In this document: positions 1 through 7,914 of the stretch, one piece after another
Layout: the number at the start of each line of letters is the position of its first letter
Numbering within the stretch: position 1 is the first letter of the stretch
NCBI GenBank assembly: GCA_017527675.1
Contig: JAFXPU010000020.1
Span: 1-42,442 of the forward strand
Source of the DNA: Bacilli bacterium
Lineage (GTDB): Bacteria > Bacillota_I > Bacilli_A > RF39 > UBA660
Length of the DNA stretch: 42,442 nt
Direction: 5' to 3'
Made by a program: the position numbers and the translations under genes
Notes under the pieces: model-generated
What the model saw: the letters and a program-made list of their open reading frames with translations, nothing else
What the model was told of the DNA's origin: nothing
Database searches by the model: none

Positions 1-54
1 TGGTTATAGAAAATTTGATCATTTTATATCTAGAATATTTTTAATTAAAGGCAT

Positions 55-80
55 TATAAAAGAGTGATAAAAATCACTCT
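55..80 (-). terminator. Intrinsic terminator, downstream of the zinc-ribbon membrane protein gene
   Basis: A perfect 7-bp stem (AGAGTGA/TCACTCT, 61-80) with a 6-base A/T loop lies 58 bases past the stop of the minus-strand gene that ends at 139. On the minus strand the stem is followed by a short, interrupted T-rich run (TTTATAAT). A plus-strand gene ending left of the window could use it instead, but its T-tract would be weaker in that direction. Confidence 0.5.
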
Positions 81-138
81 TCAATATCAATTCATTTATC
101 GTATTTGTTGTCTACCAACACTATTTGACAAAGAACCT

Positions 139-1413
139 TTATTTTTTCGTTGCACCACAATTATAGCAGAATTTTTGTCCAGCATTTAATTTAGCTCCAC
201 ACTCTGAGCACACATCATCTTCACTTGAGTTATTTGTTGCAGTTGCGCTTACCTCATTTATCATTTGATTAGAAGTTTCTTCAGCAACTTCTTCTGTTAC
301 AGGTTTAACTTCTTCACCAGGTGCCAAACCAAATACACTTGGAACAACCGTTTCATTTGTTTGAATACTATTTTCACTTGGTTGTTCTACTGGTGTTGAT
401 GGTTCACCAGTAGATATTGGTTGTTCTACTGGCACTGATGATTCACCAGTAAATATTGGTTGTTCTACTGGTGCAGGCTGAGCCATTGGAACAACTGGAG
501 TGCTATTTTGAGCCGGTGTTGCTTCTACATGAGATTTTTTGTTTCTATGTTTTTTGATAATTCTTATAATAATTGTTAAAACTATTAAAGCAATACCTGC
601 AATAAAGAATATTAATGCAGAAGATGCAATTCTATCTAAAGCGAATTGTATTGCATCCTTTAATGCCTTAGAATCTTTTACATCTATTGTAACATTAGCA
701 TTACCTATAATTACAAATGGTAAAGATGCTAAAATAGATATTACACCTAACCAAATACCATATCTGAAATTTTTTAAATTCAATAAAACAATTAATAAGG
801 CCAATATAGCAATAACCACAATAAATACCATTACCATAGCCTTACTAAAAATAATTCTTACAATTTTAACTACTGTTGCAAAATCAGAATCATCTACCTC
901 TTTTTTAATATCTGGTAATTGTTCTTCAATTTCTTTTGATAAATTGTCAATTTCACCTTTTATTTCATTAACACGTTCATCAGTTAATTCTTCATAACCT
1001 TCAACTTTTTTATCTCTTAATTCTTCAACAATATCATCAATATTATCATTAATCATTTTAGAAATATCGTCAGCTTTAATATCGTCCATACTAGCATCAT
1101 ATACAATATATCCAACAATGTCACCAGTATAATCAGAGAAGAAATCAGATACTTGTTCTGAATTAACAAATTCATCAATAGTCTCTGCTGGAATACCAGC
1201 CTCTACAAGTTCATCTTTAATGCTTTTACCAAAAGATGTATATTCACCATTATTGTCAATTAAAACATCACTTAAACGCACTTCTTTAAAGAAATCTTTA
1301 ACTCCCTGCTTAGAAACCATATTTCTAGTTGATAAATAAACTATAAATACCATAATTACGGGAATTAAGATAATTGCAATTAAAGATGATATAATTCCTT
1401 TTAAAATTCTCAT
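139..1413 (-). CDS. Membrane protein with extracytoplasmic domain and C-terminal cytosolic zinc ribbon
   Basis: This 424-residue protein is not recognised as a named family. Four hydrophobic segments are visible at about residues 5-28, 190-212, 217-237 and 262-285. Between the first two lies a charged, helix-rich domain of about 155 residues, predicted to be outside the cell. After the last segment the chain is basic (IIKKHRNKK), then Pro/Glu/Thr-rich with a 13-residue repeat (PVEQPxxTGExSx). It ends in a four-cysteine zinc ribbon (CSECGAKL ... FCYNCGA). The topology puts the ribbon in the cytoplasm, so the protein could pass an envelope state to a cytosolic partner (inference). The start is supported by AGAGGTGA six bases upstream. 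It has its own extended -10 promoter, separated from the neighbouring large gene by a terminator. Confidence 0.85.
   Translation of the reverse strand: MRILKGIISSLIAIILIPVIMVFIVYLSTRNMVSKQGVKDFFKEVRLSDVLIDNNGEYTSFGKSIKDELVEAGIPAETIDEFVNSEQVSDFFSDYTGDIVGYIVYDASMDDIKADDISKMINDNIDDIVEELRDKKVEGYEELTDERVNEIKGEIDNLSKEIEEQLPDIKKEVDDSDFATVVKIVRIIFSKAMVMVFIVVIAILALLIVLLNLKNFRYGIWLGVISILASLPFVIIGNANVTIDVKDSKALKDAIQFALDRIASSALIFFIAGIALIVLTIIIRIIKKHRNKKSHVEATPAQNSTPVVPMAQPAPVEQPIFTGESSVPVEQPISTGEPSTPVEQPSENSIQTNETVVPSVFGLAPGEEVKPVTEEVAEETSNQMINEVSATATNNSSEDDVCSECGAKLNAGQKFCYNCGATKK
380..475 (-). repeat. 39-bp in-frame tandem repeat, about 2.4 copies
   Basis: The 14-mer GGTTGTTCTACTGG recurs at 380, 419 and 458, a strict 39-base (13-codon) period. 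It encodes the PVEQP...TGE repeat in the cytosolic linker before the zinc ribbon. Copy-number variation between strains would be expected. Confidence 0.85.
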
Positions 1414-1437
1414 AATTCACCTCTTATCCTCATATTA

Positions 1438-1446
1438 ATTATATCA
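1438..1446 (-). promoter_or_regulatory. Extended -10 promoter of the zinc-ribbon membrane protein gene
   Basis: TGATATAAT (TGn plus a perfect TATAAT) lies 24 bases upstream of the ATG at 1413, leaving a short leader with the AGAGGTGA ribosome site. No clear -35 was seen, as is usual for TGn promoters. Confidence 0.65.
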
Positions 1447-1454
1447 CACATATC

Positions 1455-1479
1455 AAAAAAACAGAAGAATTATTCTTCT
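1455..1479 (-). terminator. Terminator of the prepilin/InlB-repeat gene
   Basis: A stem AGAAGAA/TTCTTCT with a 3-base loop is followed on the minus strand by seven T's. It lies just after the TAA of the gene ending at 1490. Confidence 0.8.
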
Positions 1480-1489
1480 ATTTTTTATT

Positions 1490-4400
1490 TTAATCTAAGG
1501 TTTTAAGTGTTATCTTGGCTTTACCATTACCTGAGTTTTTACCATTTTCCATTGTTCCATTTTTTACGCCACCGATGTAGCCTGAGCCACCACCGGCACC
1601 ATAACAACGTCCGGCACCATAACCAACAGCATTGCCTTCCCACCAAGAGCTTCCACTACCAGCACTACCACCATAGTAGCCACCGCCAGCATAATCTGCT
1701 CCTTCACCAAATGAATGTCCAGTACTTGCTGAATCACCACCACCAGTGCCAATGTTTTCTTCATATGCTGTTGTACCACCAAAGGTACTCATTGTTCCAT
1801 TACCACCAGTAGCACCACCACCAGTACCAGAAGTACAATAGCAGCCACCACCAGCACCAATTGTATTAACAGAACCACCGCCGCCTCCGGCAACGATTAA
1901 TAAATCATCTGTGTGTGAAGCATAATTTTTCAATTCACCACGATTTGTTGTAGCTATGTGAGTAGCTCCACCACCGGAACCACCACCAGTTAAATATCCA
2001 TCATGTCCATCATTAATATCATCATTTATAGAATTACTATGTCCTCGGCCTCCACCGTTGTAACCACCAGCAAAATATCTCTGATCATCAAGATTATATC
2101 TGTTTGTTGCATTTTTACCTTGTTCACCTATAACAATATAAATTGTAGTTCCTGCACTTAAATATTTTTCACCTTTAGCATAACCACCATATGCACCAGG
2201 TGTATTATTTTCATTTACTGAACCACCTTGAGCACCCCATACTTCTAATGTATATGTTCCACTACATCCAGCTGGGACTGTCCAAGATCTAATCTTATTA
2301 TTAGCATCATAATTATACTCTTCTTCTTTGAAATTACATTGTGCAGCCCATCTTGCATATAATGTTGTATTTGATGTTTTATCCCATTTTCTTGCACTTG
2401 ATCCATCAGAATTATAATATTTTGTTCCACCTGTTGCTTCAGATGTATCATAATATCCTTCAAATGTATATGTTGATCTTGTTGGCATTGTTGCAGATGG
2501 CATTGCTGCATCATATGTTGCTGTTACACTATCTGTTCCACCTAATCCACCATTTTTATTTAATGTTACAGTATATGTTTTAGCAGTCCATCTTGCATAT
2601 AATGTTGTATTTGATGTTTTATTCCATTTTTTTGCACTTGTACCATCAGCATTATAGTATTTTGTACCACCTGTTTTTGCATCATAGTATCCTTCAAATG
2701 TATAACCTGTTCTTGTTGGCATTGTTGCAGATGGCATTGCTGCATCATAAGTTGCCGTTACACTATCTGTACCACCAGTTCCACCATTTTTATCCAATGT
2801 TACAGTATAAGTATTAGCTTTCCATCCAGCATATAGTGTTGTATTTGATGTCTTATCATATCTTCTTGCCCAACTTCCACCAGAATTATAATATTTTGTT
2901 CCAGCAGTATAATTTGCATTATCATACCAGCCTTGGAATGTATATCCTGTTTTTGTTGGGGCTGTTGTACTTATAGTTGGCATCTTTGCACCATAACCAA
3001 CTGTTACATTAGAGCTTTGTCCACCACTACCACCATTTGCATTAAATGATACTGTATATCCTGGTACAACAAAGTTTTCTTCAAATATATTTCCAACATG
3101 ATCTGTTACTTTTATAGTATATGTTCCATATTCAGTTTCTTGATAAACAACTGAATATGATGTACCTGTTACAGCTCCACCTGCTGATAATGTATTATCA
3201 GATCGTAATATATCATATCTTGCTAATGATATATCATCTGAAATATTTATTGTTGTTATATCCTGACTTTGTGATTTTGAATCAACAACTGGTTTTGTCT
3301 TATCTATTTGATATTTATTAGATACTGATGTTTTACAGTTTCCTAAAGAATCACAACCCCTTGCTATTAAATATAATGTTTTAGTTTCATTTGTTAATGT
3401 TACAGTTTTATTTGCAGAACCATTATTTATTGTTACATTTGGTGTTGCTGTTTTACTATCAGATAATATATATGATGCACTTTCTACACTTACATTATCT
3501 GTTACATTGATTGATACATCTACACTTTGTGTCCAATAGTAACTTCCTGAATTATATGTTCCATTTGGATTATATATTACATCTGGAGCTTCATTATCAA
3601 AATAAAATTTCTGACTTTCCTTTTTTGTACATAATCCAGTTACATCACAAGCTTCTGCTATTACATAATACACACCACTTAAACCTGTTATTGTTATATT
3701 TTCATTATTTGTAAAACTCTTATTTGGTGTATCATTTGTATTTTCAGATATTATATATTTTAAACTTCCTTCATCAATAGCTTCTCCATGTGATGTTACT
3801 TTTATTTTTATACTTGCTTCTCTTTCATAACCTGAATTATGATCAGGAGTTATTTCTATTTCTGGTGCACTATTATTCATTTGATATATATTACTTGGTA
3901 CTGTTGCACAATTTCCCGCATAATCACATACATATCCAATTATATAATAGTCTCCTGTTACACCACTTTTACTTACCTTTCCACCATTTGCTATTGCTAC
4001 ATTTGGATTTTCATTTATATCTGTTGTAAAAATATATTTTAAAGTATTTTCATTGACTCCTGTTTCTTCATCTATTGCATACACTTTAACATTTATATCT
4101 CTTACATATCCTACTGTTCCATTTGGTGTATATGTTATTATTGGCAATTGGTTATCATATGTTATTCCTGGTGATATTATTTTTTCATTATTTAGATTTC
4201 CTCTATTATCCTTAATCTTTCCTGTTGGTATTTTTATACTTAATTTTCCACTACCTTCTACATTTGTTAAGGTTAATTCATAATTTACTTTTGTTCCACT
4301 TCCAGAAGTTGTTAAACTTTTACCACAATCCACAGGTACACCGTCTAAATATACTATTATATCTTCTGTTGCTAATTCATTTACTACTTCTCCATTATCT

Positions 4401-5227
4401 TCGGCTTTAAATTTTATTTTAACTGTATCTTCTTTTGTGGCATAGTAAATGCTACTATTGGTATTTTCTTTTCCTGTATATGTTATTTTTGGGCCTGATG
4501 TATCCACCATAGTTGTTGTTTGAATATTTGTTATTCTACTTGGATTTAAATCTTCATCTTTCATTGTATCTTTATCAATTACTAGACTTAATCTTCCATC
4601 ACCATCTAGATTATTTATTTTTAATTCACATGTTAGTGGATTTACACCACTACATGATACTGTTACTACTGCATCATCGATTATTTTTCCCCCTACTTTT
4701 ACTGTAATATCTTCTGGATCTAAACTTTCTTCTGATATTTTTCGATCACTTTTAATGTTTACTGTTACTTCATCTGTATCACTAGCAACTGCTGGTGTAC
4801 TAGAAACAAATACCCATCTTGGATAATCTGTTGTTATAACTGTATCACATGTCTCTTCTCCATTTTCATTATAGGTATATGTTAATTCTGTTCCAACTTT
4901 TCTTATTATTACTGTTGACTCATCAGAAAATTTAGCTTTGGTTTTTGGATTTGTTATATTATAATCTAAAAGTCCTATCTCTTTTAATTTTTCTAAAGTT
5001 ATTTCTACACATTCATTTTCCTTTGTTGGTAATAGTTTTATATTTTCTTCATCTAAAGCCCATTCACGTGCACTTTCTTTTATAGTATTAATTTGTACTT
5101 CATAAGCTGATTTTGAAGCTTTTTTTGAATAATTAATAAATATTGGAGTTACAATTAAAACTAGTAATAAAAGTATTACTATTACTCCTAATAATTCAGC
5201 TAATGTAAATCCTTTTTTATTTTTCAT
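1490..5227 (-). CDS. Large surface protein: prepilin-type N-terminus, Ig-like region, three InlB-type repeats, Gly-rich C-terminal domain
   Basis: This 1245-residue protein is probably a secreted or surface adhesin-like protein. It starts MKNKKGFTLAELLG, a class III (type IV pilin/pseudopilin) signal with the G|F cleavage site and the conserved Glu at +5, followed by a long hydrophobic stretch. About 600 residues of beta-rich, Ig-like modules follow. Next are three InlB/Listeria-Bacteroides repeats of about 80 residues (motifs xNGGxGG, GYTFxGYYD, TTLYARW). The last 250 or so residues are a Gly-rich domain (GAQGG, GGGSGGGATH, AGGGGG) resembling the ALK-type glycine-rich module. There is no LPXTG sorting signal. 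The start was placed at Met 5227, not at an upstream ATG 12 codons earlier, because AGGTGAT lies at the right spacing. No pilus assembly genes are in the window. Confidence 0.85.
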   Translation of the reverse strand: MKNKKGFTLAELLGVIVILLLLVLIVTPIFINYSKKASKSAYEVQINTIKESAREWALDEENIKLLPTKENECVEITLEKLKEIGLLDYNITNPKTKAKFSDESTVIIRKVGTELTYTYNENGEETCDTVITTDYPRWVFVSSTPAVASDTDEVTVNIKSDRKISEESLDPEDITVKVGGKIIDDAVVTVSCSGVNPLTCELKINNLDGDGRLSLVIDKDTMKDEDLNPSRITNIQTTTMVDTSGPKITYTGKENTNSSIYYATKEDTVKIKFKAEDNGEVVNELATEDIIVYLDGVPVDCGKSLTTSGSGTKVNYELTLTNVEGSGKLSIKIPTGKIKDNRGNLNNEKIISPGITYDNQLPIITYTPNGTVGYVRDINVKVYAIDEETGVNENTLKYIFTTDINENPNVAIANGGKVSKSGVTGDYYIIGYVCDYAGNCATVPSNIYQMNNSAPEIEITPDHNSGYEREASIKIKVTSHGEAIDEGSLKYIISENTNDTPNKSFTNNENITITGLSGVYYVIAEACDVTGLCTKKESQKFYFDNEAPDVIYNPNGTYNSGSYYWTQSVDVSINVTDNVSVESASYILSDSKTATPNVTINNGSANKTVTLTNETKTLYLIARGCDSLGNCKTSVSNKYQIDKTKPVVDSKSQSQDITTINISDDISLARYDILRSDNTLSAGGAVTGTSYSVVYQETEYGTYTIKVTDHVGNIFEENFVVPGYTVSFNANGGSGGQSSNVTVGYGAKMPTISTTAPTKTGYTFQGWYDNANYTAGTKYYNSGGSWARRYDKTSNTTLYAGWKANTYTVTLDKNGGTGGTDSVTATYDAAMPSATMPTRTGYTFEGYYDAKTGGTKYYNADGTSAKKWNKTSNTTLYARWTAKTYTVTLNKNGGLGGTDSVTATYDAAMPSATMPTRSTYTFEGYYDTSEATGGTKYYNSDGSSARKWDKTSNTTLYARWAAQCNFKEEEYNYDANNKIRSWTVPAGCSGTYTLEVWGAQGGSVNENNTPGAYGGYAKGEKYLSAGTTIYIVIGEQGKNATNRYNLDDQRYFAGGYNGGGRGHSNSINDDINDGHDGYLTGGGSGGGATHIATTNRGELKNYASHTDDLLIVAGGGGGSVNTIGAGGGCYCTSGTGGGATGGNGTMSTFGGTTAYEENIGTGGGDSASTGHSFGEGADYAGGGYYGGSAGSGSSWWEGNAVGYGAGRCYGAGGGSGYIGGVKNGTMENGKNSGNGKAKITLKTLD
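2344..3062 (-). repeat. Three tandem InlB-type repeats, about 240 bp each
   Basis: The block beginning CATCTTGCATATAATGTTG near 2348 recurs near 2588, a 240-base period, and in more diverged form near 2824. The two downstream-coded copies are nearly identical at DNA level, which suggests recent duplication or gene conversion. Each unit codes for one repeat ending in TTLYARW or TTLYAGW. Confidence 0.8.
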
Positions 5228-5237
5228 ACCATCACCT

Positions 5238-5249
5238 ATTATAATTATA
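5238..5249 (-). promoter_or_regulatory. Possible -10 region of the prepilin/InlB-repeat gene
   Basis: Two overlapping TATAAT hexamers (5249-5244 and 5243-5238) lie between the upstream terminator and the AGGTGAT ribosome site. Either would give a very short leader. No good -35 was seen, so the call is tentative. Confidence 0.35.
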
Positions 5250-5261
5250 ACAAAAACAAAC

Positions 5262-5291
5262 AAAAAAAGATAGAATTTTCTATCTTTTTTT
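5262..5291 (-). terminator. Terminator between the Pro/Cys-rich gene and the prepilin/InlB gene
   Basis: A near-perfect palindrome (AAAAAAAGATAGAA/TTCTATCTTTTTTT) is followed on the minus strand by a T7 run. It abuts the TAA of the gene ending at 5291 and isolates the large surface-protein gene transcriptionally. Confidence 0.85.
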
Positions 5292-6565
5292 TAATGTCTA
5301 AAACAATATCCCTCATGTAAAGATAAACCTGGGGCACATTCATTTGGCCCTGGTACTGGATATTGATCCTTACAATTTGGATCTATTCCATCTTCAGGGT
5401 TTCCATCACATTCAAATGAGAAACAAACACCATTTTGTTCATAATATCCATAATCACAACCACCTGGTGTTACAAGCTGTCCTAAATCATAACAACCATC
5501 ATAAATATATGTCAAATAATCATACTCACATACTGGAGTTGGTTCTGGTTCTGGAGTTGGTGTTGGAGTTGGTTCTGGTTCTGGAGTTGGTGTTGGAGTT
5601 GGTTCTGGTTCTGGATCAGCAGGATCTTCTGGAATTGGATCTTCTCCCCAATCATCACCATATATTTCAATAATTATATAGAAGTAATTATCAATATAAT
5701 TTTCTAATCCATTCTTTTTATCATCAATTAATTTTTTATATTGATCATCCATATTATCATAATATGTTCCCATTGATGCCTCTAGTTCTTTAATATTATT
5801 CGGATTAAATTTAAAATAAATTCCTTTAACATTTTCTGGTTCAAAGAATGTAATATCAATTTTTAAAACAGTTTCACCATCTAATTCAACAGTCTCTCCA
5901 TCTTTAATCACTATTTCATTATAAGTGAAATTCGCATCTGTTAAAAACTTAATATAATCATTTACTTTGATAAAATGTGTTGAATCATCTTCACGATATA
6001 TCAAATAATAATAGTATTCTTTCTCTTCAATATTATATAATAATTCGACACTTAATGAATTTGCTTCAAAAATATATTCTTTTATTTCTCCGTTAACTAA
6101 TACTAAAATAACAATATAATTTTTACTAACCACTGGGGTTGGTTCAACTGGTTCTGGAGTTTGCTCTACTGGTTCTGGTGTTACAACATCAGGATCGCTA
6201 GGATTAACTGGTGTAACATTACCATTATCACCACCATCTGCTGGTGTAGATGCTGGACTAGTTGGTGTAGGTGTATATTCCAAAATCATTGCTGGAGCTT
6301 GCTTTTTATCATATGTATAGAAGGTACCTTGATATTCATCTTGCATAACTACTTTATTTTCAGATAATAATTTTTTTGTTTTTGATGATGTTTTAAATTC
6401 CTTTAAATAATCATAATATTTTTCTCCCCAATCTGGAAGTGGTTTCGTATCTTTAAATTTTTTAATTATTATTAATGTTCCTGCTACTAAAATACCAAGC
6501 AAAATAAGTACAACAGCAACAACAAATCCAACCTTTAAACCCTCTTTTTTATTTTCTTTTTCCAT
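5291..6565 (-). CDS. Membrane-anchored extracellular protein with Pro-rich linker and Cys-rich C-terminus
   Basis: This 424-residue protein is of unknown function. A charged N-terminus (KENKKEGLK) is followed by one membrane segment at about 14-36, placing the rest outside. A Pro/Thr/Glu-rich stretch at about 95-145 leads to a beta-rich domain of about 150 residues. Then comes a PEPEPTPTPT repeat linker and a C-terminal region of about 75 residues with eight cysteines, likely disulfide-bonded. The start has a near-perfect AAGGAGG site, and the gene begins 11 bases after the transglutaminase-like gene stops, so the two form an operon. A strong terminator follows. The architecture suggests a wall-spanning linker presenting a Cys-rich tip (inference). 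Confidence 0.8.
   Translation of the reverse strand: MEKENKKEGLKVGFVVAVVLILLGILVAGTLIIIKKFKDTKPLPDWGEKYYDYLKEFKTSSKTKKLLSENKVVMQDEYQGTFYTYDKKQAPAMILEYTPTPTSPASTPADGGDNGNVTPVNPSDPDVVTPEPVEQTPEPVEPTPVVSKNYIVILVLVNGEIKEYIFEANSLSVELLYNIEEKEYYYYLIYREDDSTHFIKVNDYIKFLTDANFTYNEIVIKDGETVELDGETVLKIDITFFEPENVKGIYFKFNPNNIKELEASMGTYYDNMDDQYKKLIDDKKNGLENYIDNYFYIIIEIYGDDWGEDPIPEDPADPEPEPTPTPTPEPEPTPTPTPEPEPTPVCEYDYLTYIYDGCYDLGQLVTPGGCDYGYYEQNGVCFSFECDGNPEDGIDPNCKDQYPVPGPNECAPGLSLHEGYCFRH
5535..5614 (-). repeat. 30-bp in-frame repeat, about 2.7 copies (PEPEPTPTPT)
   Basis: The 30-base unit starting GGAGTTGGTTCTGGTTCTGG begins at 5535, 5565 and 5595, the last copy partial. It encodes the Pro-rich linker before the Cys-rich domain and is a likely slippage hot spot. 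Confidence 0.9.
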
Positions 6566-6576
6566 ATATCCTCCTT

Positions 6577-7254
6577 TTACTTACATCTGTAATAGTAATA
6601 TGCATTTATTTTTTTTACTTTATTACCTTCTAACTCTACATTATAACCAGCTGCATTATGAAACAATGGATCATTAGGATTACTCTTTTTACCTCCCACT
6701 TTTACATCCTTTTGATAATCATCACAATACTTTATATAACTTTTATTTAATCTCATTATTTTATTTAATTCTTCAAAGTACTTTGTATTATCACCAGGTA
6801 CATATTCATTTACTTGTTTTATTAATTCCTGTTTAACTACTTTAGCTGAAGCTAATCCTTTAATCTTTGGCCTAAATAATTTATTATAATCATCTTTTGT
6901 ACTAACTATATTTAAACAAGGATCAAAAATGTATTCATTTCCTTCAAATTTAAAGCGAATCCATGAATGAAAATATTTAGGATTATCATCATCTAAATAT
7001 AATTCTCCTCTTACAATATAATCATAATCTTGAAAGAAGACAATAGCCGATTCTGTTGTTTGCCAACACCAACCAGCAAGTTTTTCTTTTATCATTAAAT
7101 CCATAATAGTACCATTATCCATACCACCAATATTAATGTATAAATTATTTAAAATGCTATCTAAATAATCATATACTTTCTCATCAATATTACGAGAGTC
7201 AAATAATATTTTTTTTTGATTATAGGTTAATGATAAGCTTAAATCTTCCTTCAC
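6577..7254 (-). CDS. Transglutaminase/papain-like fold protein
   Basis: This 225-residue protein shows the ordered Cys-His-Asp pattern of the transglutaminase-like superfamily: Cys63 in AGWCWQTTE, His96 in YFHSWIRF and Asp111 in YIFDPCLN. The spacing and the HSW...FDP context match known members, where the triad performs cysteine proteolysis, amide transfer or amidase chemistry. No signal peptide or membrane segment is seen, so it is predicted cytosolic, which is odd for a partner of the membrane-anchored gene 11 bases downstream. The GTG at 7254 was chosen over the in-frame GTG at 7263 because the latter lies inside the AGGTGAT ribosome site. Its substrate is unknown. Confidence 0.7.
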   Translation of the reverse strand: MKEDLSLSLTYNQKKILFDSRNIDEKVYDYLDSILNNLYINIGGMDNGTIMDLMIKEKLAGWCWQTTESAIVFFQDYDYIVRGELYLDDDNPKYFHSWIRFKFEGNEYIFDPCLNIVSTKDDYNKLFRPKIKGLASAKVVKQELIKQVNEYVPGDNTKYFEELNKIMRLNKSYIKYCDDYQKDVKVGGKKSNPNDPLFHNAAGYNVELEGNKVKKINAYYYYRCK

Positions 7255-7279
7255 GATTATCACCTAGTTATCTAATTAC

Positions 7280-7288
7280 ATTATAACA
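7280..7288 (-). promoter_or_regulatory. Extended -10 promoter of the transglutaminase-like operon
   Basis: TGTTATAAT lies 26 bases upstream of the GTG start at 7254 and drives the two-gene operon running to 5291. Confidence 0.65.
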
Positions 7289-7343
7289 TATAAATTTTAT
7301 TTTAGATATTTTTTATATTTATTAATGTGAAGAGAATGCTAAC

Positions 7344-7366
7344 AAAAAAGGCTATAAATAAGCCTT
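7344..7366 (-). terminator. Terminator of the tRNA-Arg / EF-Tu-domain transcript
   Basis: A stem AAGGCT/AGCCTT with an 8-7 base loop is followed on the minus strand by six T's. It overlaps the stop codon of the zinc-ribbon/EF-Tu-III gene. Confidence 0.75.
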
Positions 7367-7766
7367 AATATATTTTTGTAATTGTTCCTCTTCCAACAGT
7401 TCTTCCACCTTCGCAGATGGTAAAAGTTTGTCCAATACTAATTGATTCTGCATCTACTAATTCAACTGTCATATTAACATTATCACCTGGATTAGCCATT
7501 TCAACACCATTTAAAGTCACTATACCAGCTAAATCATGATCACCAAAATAAAATTGTGGACGATAGTTATTAAAGAATGGTACACGTCTACCATCTTCAT
7601 CTGCTCTTAAAATATAAACATCAGCATCAAAAACCATTTTACCAAAATTATTAGTTGACACAATCTTAGTCTCTTCTTGTTTAGGAGCATTCCCTATATT
7701 AGCACCACAATGCGGACAAAAATTACTTCCTTCATTCACAATACCATGACAATATATACATTCCAT
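7365..7766 (-). CDS. Zinc ribbon fused to an EF-Tu domain III-like barrel
   Basis: This 133-residue protein starts with a zinc ribbon (CIYC at 3-6, CPHC at 17-20) and a short linker. Residues 45-132 closely follow the C-terminal domain III of elongation factor Tu, with motifs PFFNNYRPQFYF, MANPGDNV, CEGGRTVGRG and a final TKIY. The GTPase domain and domain II are absent, so it cannot act as an elongation factor. In EF-Tu, domain III contacts the tRNA T-stem, EF-Ts and several antibiotics, so a tRNA or ribosome-related adaptor role is plausible (inference). The gene begins 26 bases after the 3' end of tRNA-Arg on the same strand, with no terminator between, and probably shares its transcript. 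An AAGGA site precedes the ATG. Confidence 0.85.
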   Translation of the reverse strand: MECIYCHGIVNEGSNFCPHCGANIGNAPKQEETKIVSTNNFGKMVFDADVYILRADEDGRRVPFFNNYRPQFYFGDHDLAGIVTLNGVEMANPGDNVNMTVELVDAESISIGQTFTICEGGRTVGRGTITKIY

Positions 7767-7792
7767 AAAAACACGTCCTTCTTAATAAAAAA

Positions 7793-7869
7793 TGGCGTCC
7801 CCGATTGGAATCGAACCAACGACCTATCGCTTAGGAGGCGATTGCTCTATCCTACTGAGCTACGAGGAC
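7793..7869 (-). tRNA. tRNA-Arg (anticodon CCT)
   Basis: The 77-base cloverleaf has acceptor GTCCTCG/CGGGGAC (one G-T pair) and an anticodon stem ATCGC/GCGAT. Its 7-base loop CTCCTAA puts CCT at positions 34-36, which reads AGG. The T-loop is TTCGATT, and the 3' CCA is encoded after discriminator G. In this AT-rich genome AGG should be a rare codon. Confidence 0.95.
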
Positions 7870-7877
7870 ACACCTAA

Positions 7878-7886
7878 ATTATATCA
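7878..7886 (-). promoter_or_regulatory. Extended -10 promoter of tRNA-Arg
   Basis: TGATATAAT ends nine bases before the tRNA 5' end, so the primary transcript would carry only a few extra 5' bases. Its -35 region would overlap the upstream gene's terminator. Confidence 0.7.
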
Positions 7887-7887
7887 T

Positions 7888-7914
7888 AAAAAAAGCTAAT
7901 AATAAATTATTAGC
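7888..7914 (-). terminator. Terminator of the GreA-C-like triple-domain gene
   Basis: A perfect 8-bp stem GCTAATAA/TTATTAGC with a 4-base loop is followed on the minus strand by seven T's. It overlaps the TAA at 7910-7912. Confidence 0.85.

Noticed and set aside
539-997. 152-codon plus-strand ORF
   Set aside because: It is antisense to the membrane segments of the zinc-ribbon protein and mirrors their hydrophobic codons.
1507-4707. Many plus-strand ORFs opposite the prepilin/InlB gene, rich in His, Leu and Tyr
   Set aside because: They are antisense shadows of the repetitive coding sequence, with no ribosome sites and unnatural composition.
2344-5614. CRISPR-like or intergenic tandem repeats
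   Set aside because: The repeats are in-frame coding repeats (240 bp and 30 bp periods) without unique spacers.
7677-7877. Plus-strand ORF over the tRNA, product containing VPDWNRTNDLSLRRRLLYPTE
   Set aside because: It is the well-known false protein produced by reading the complement of a tRNA gene, and has no ribosome site.
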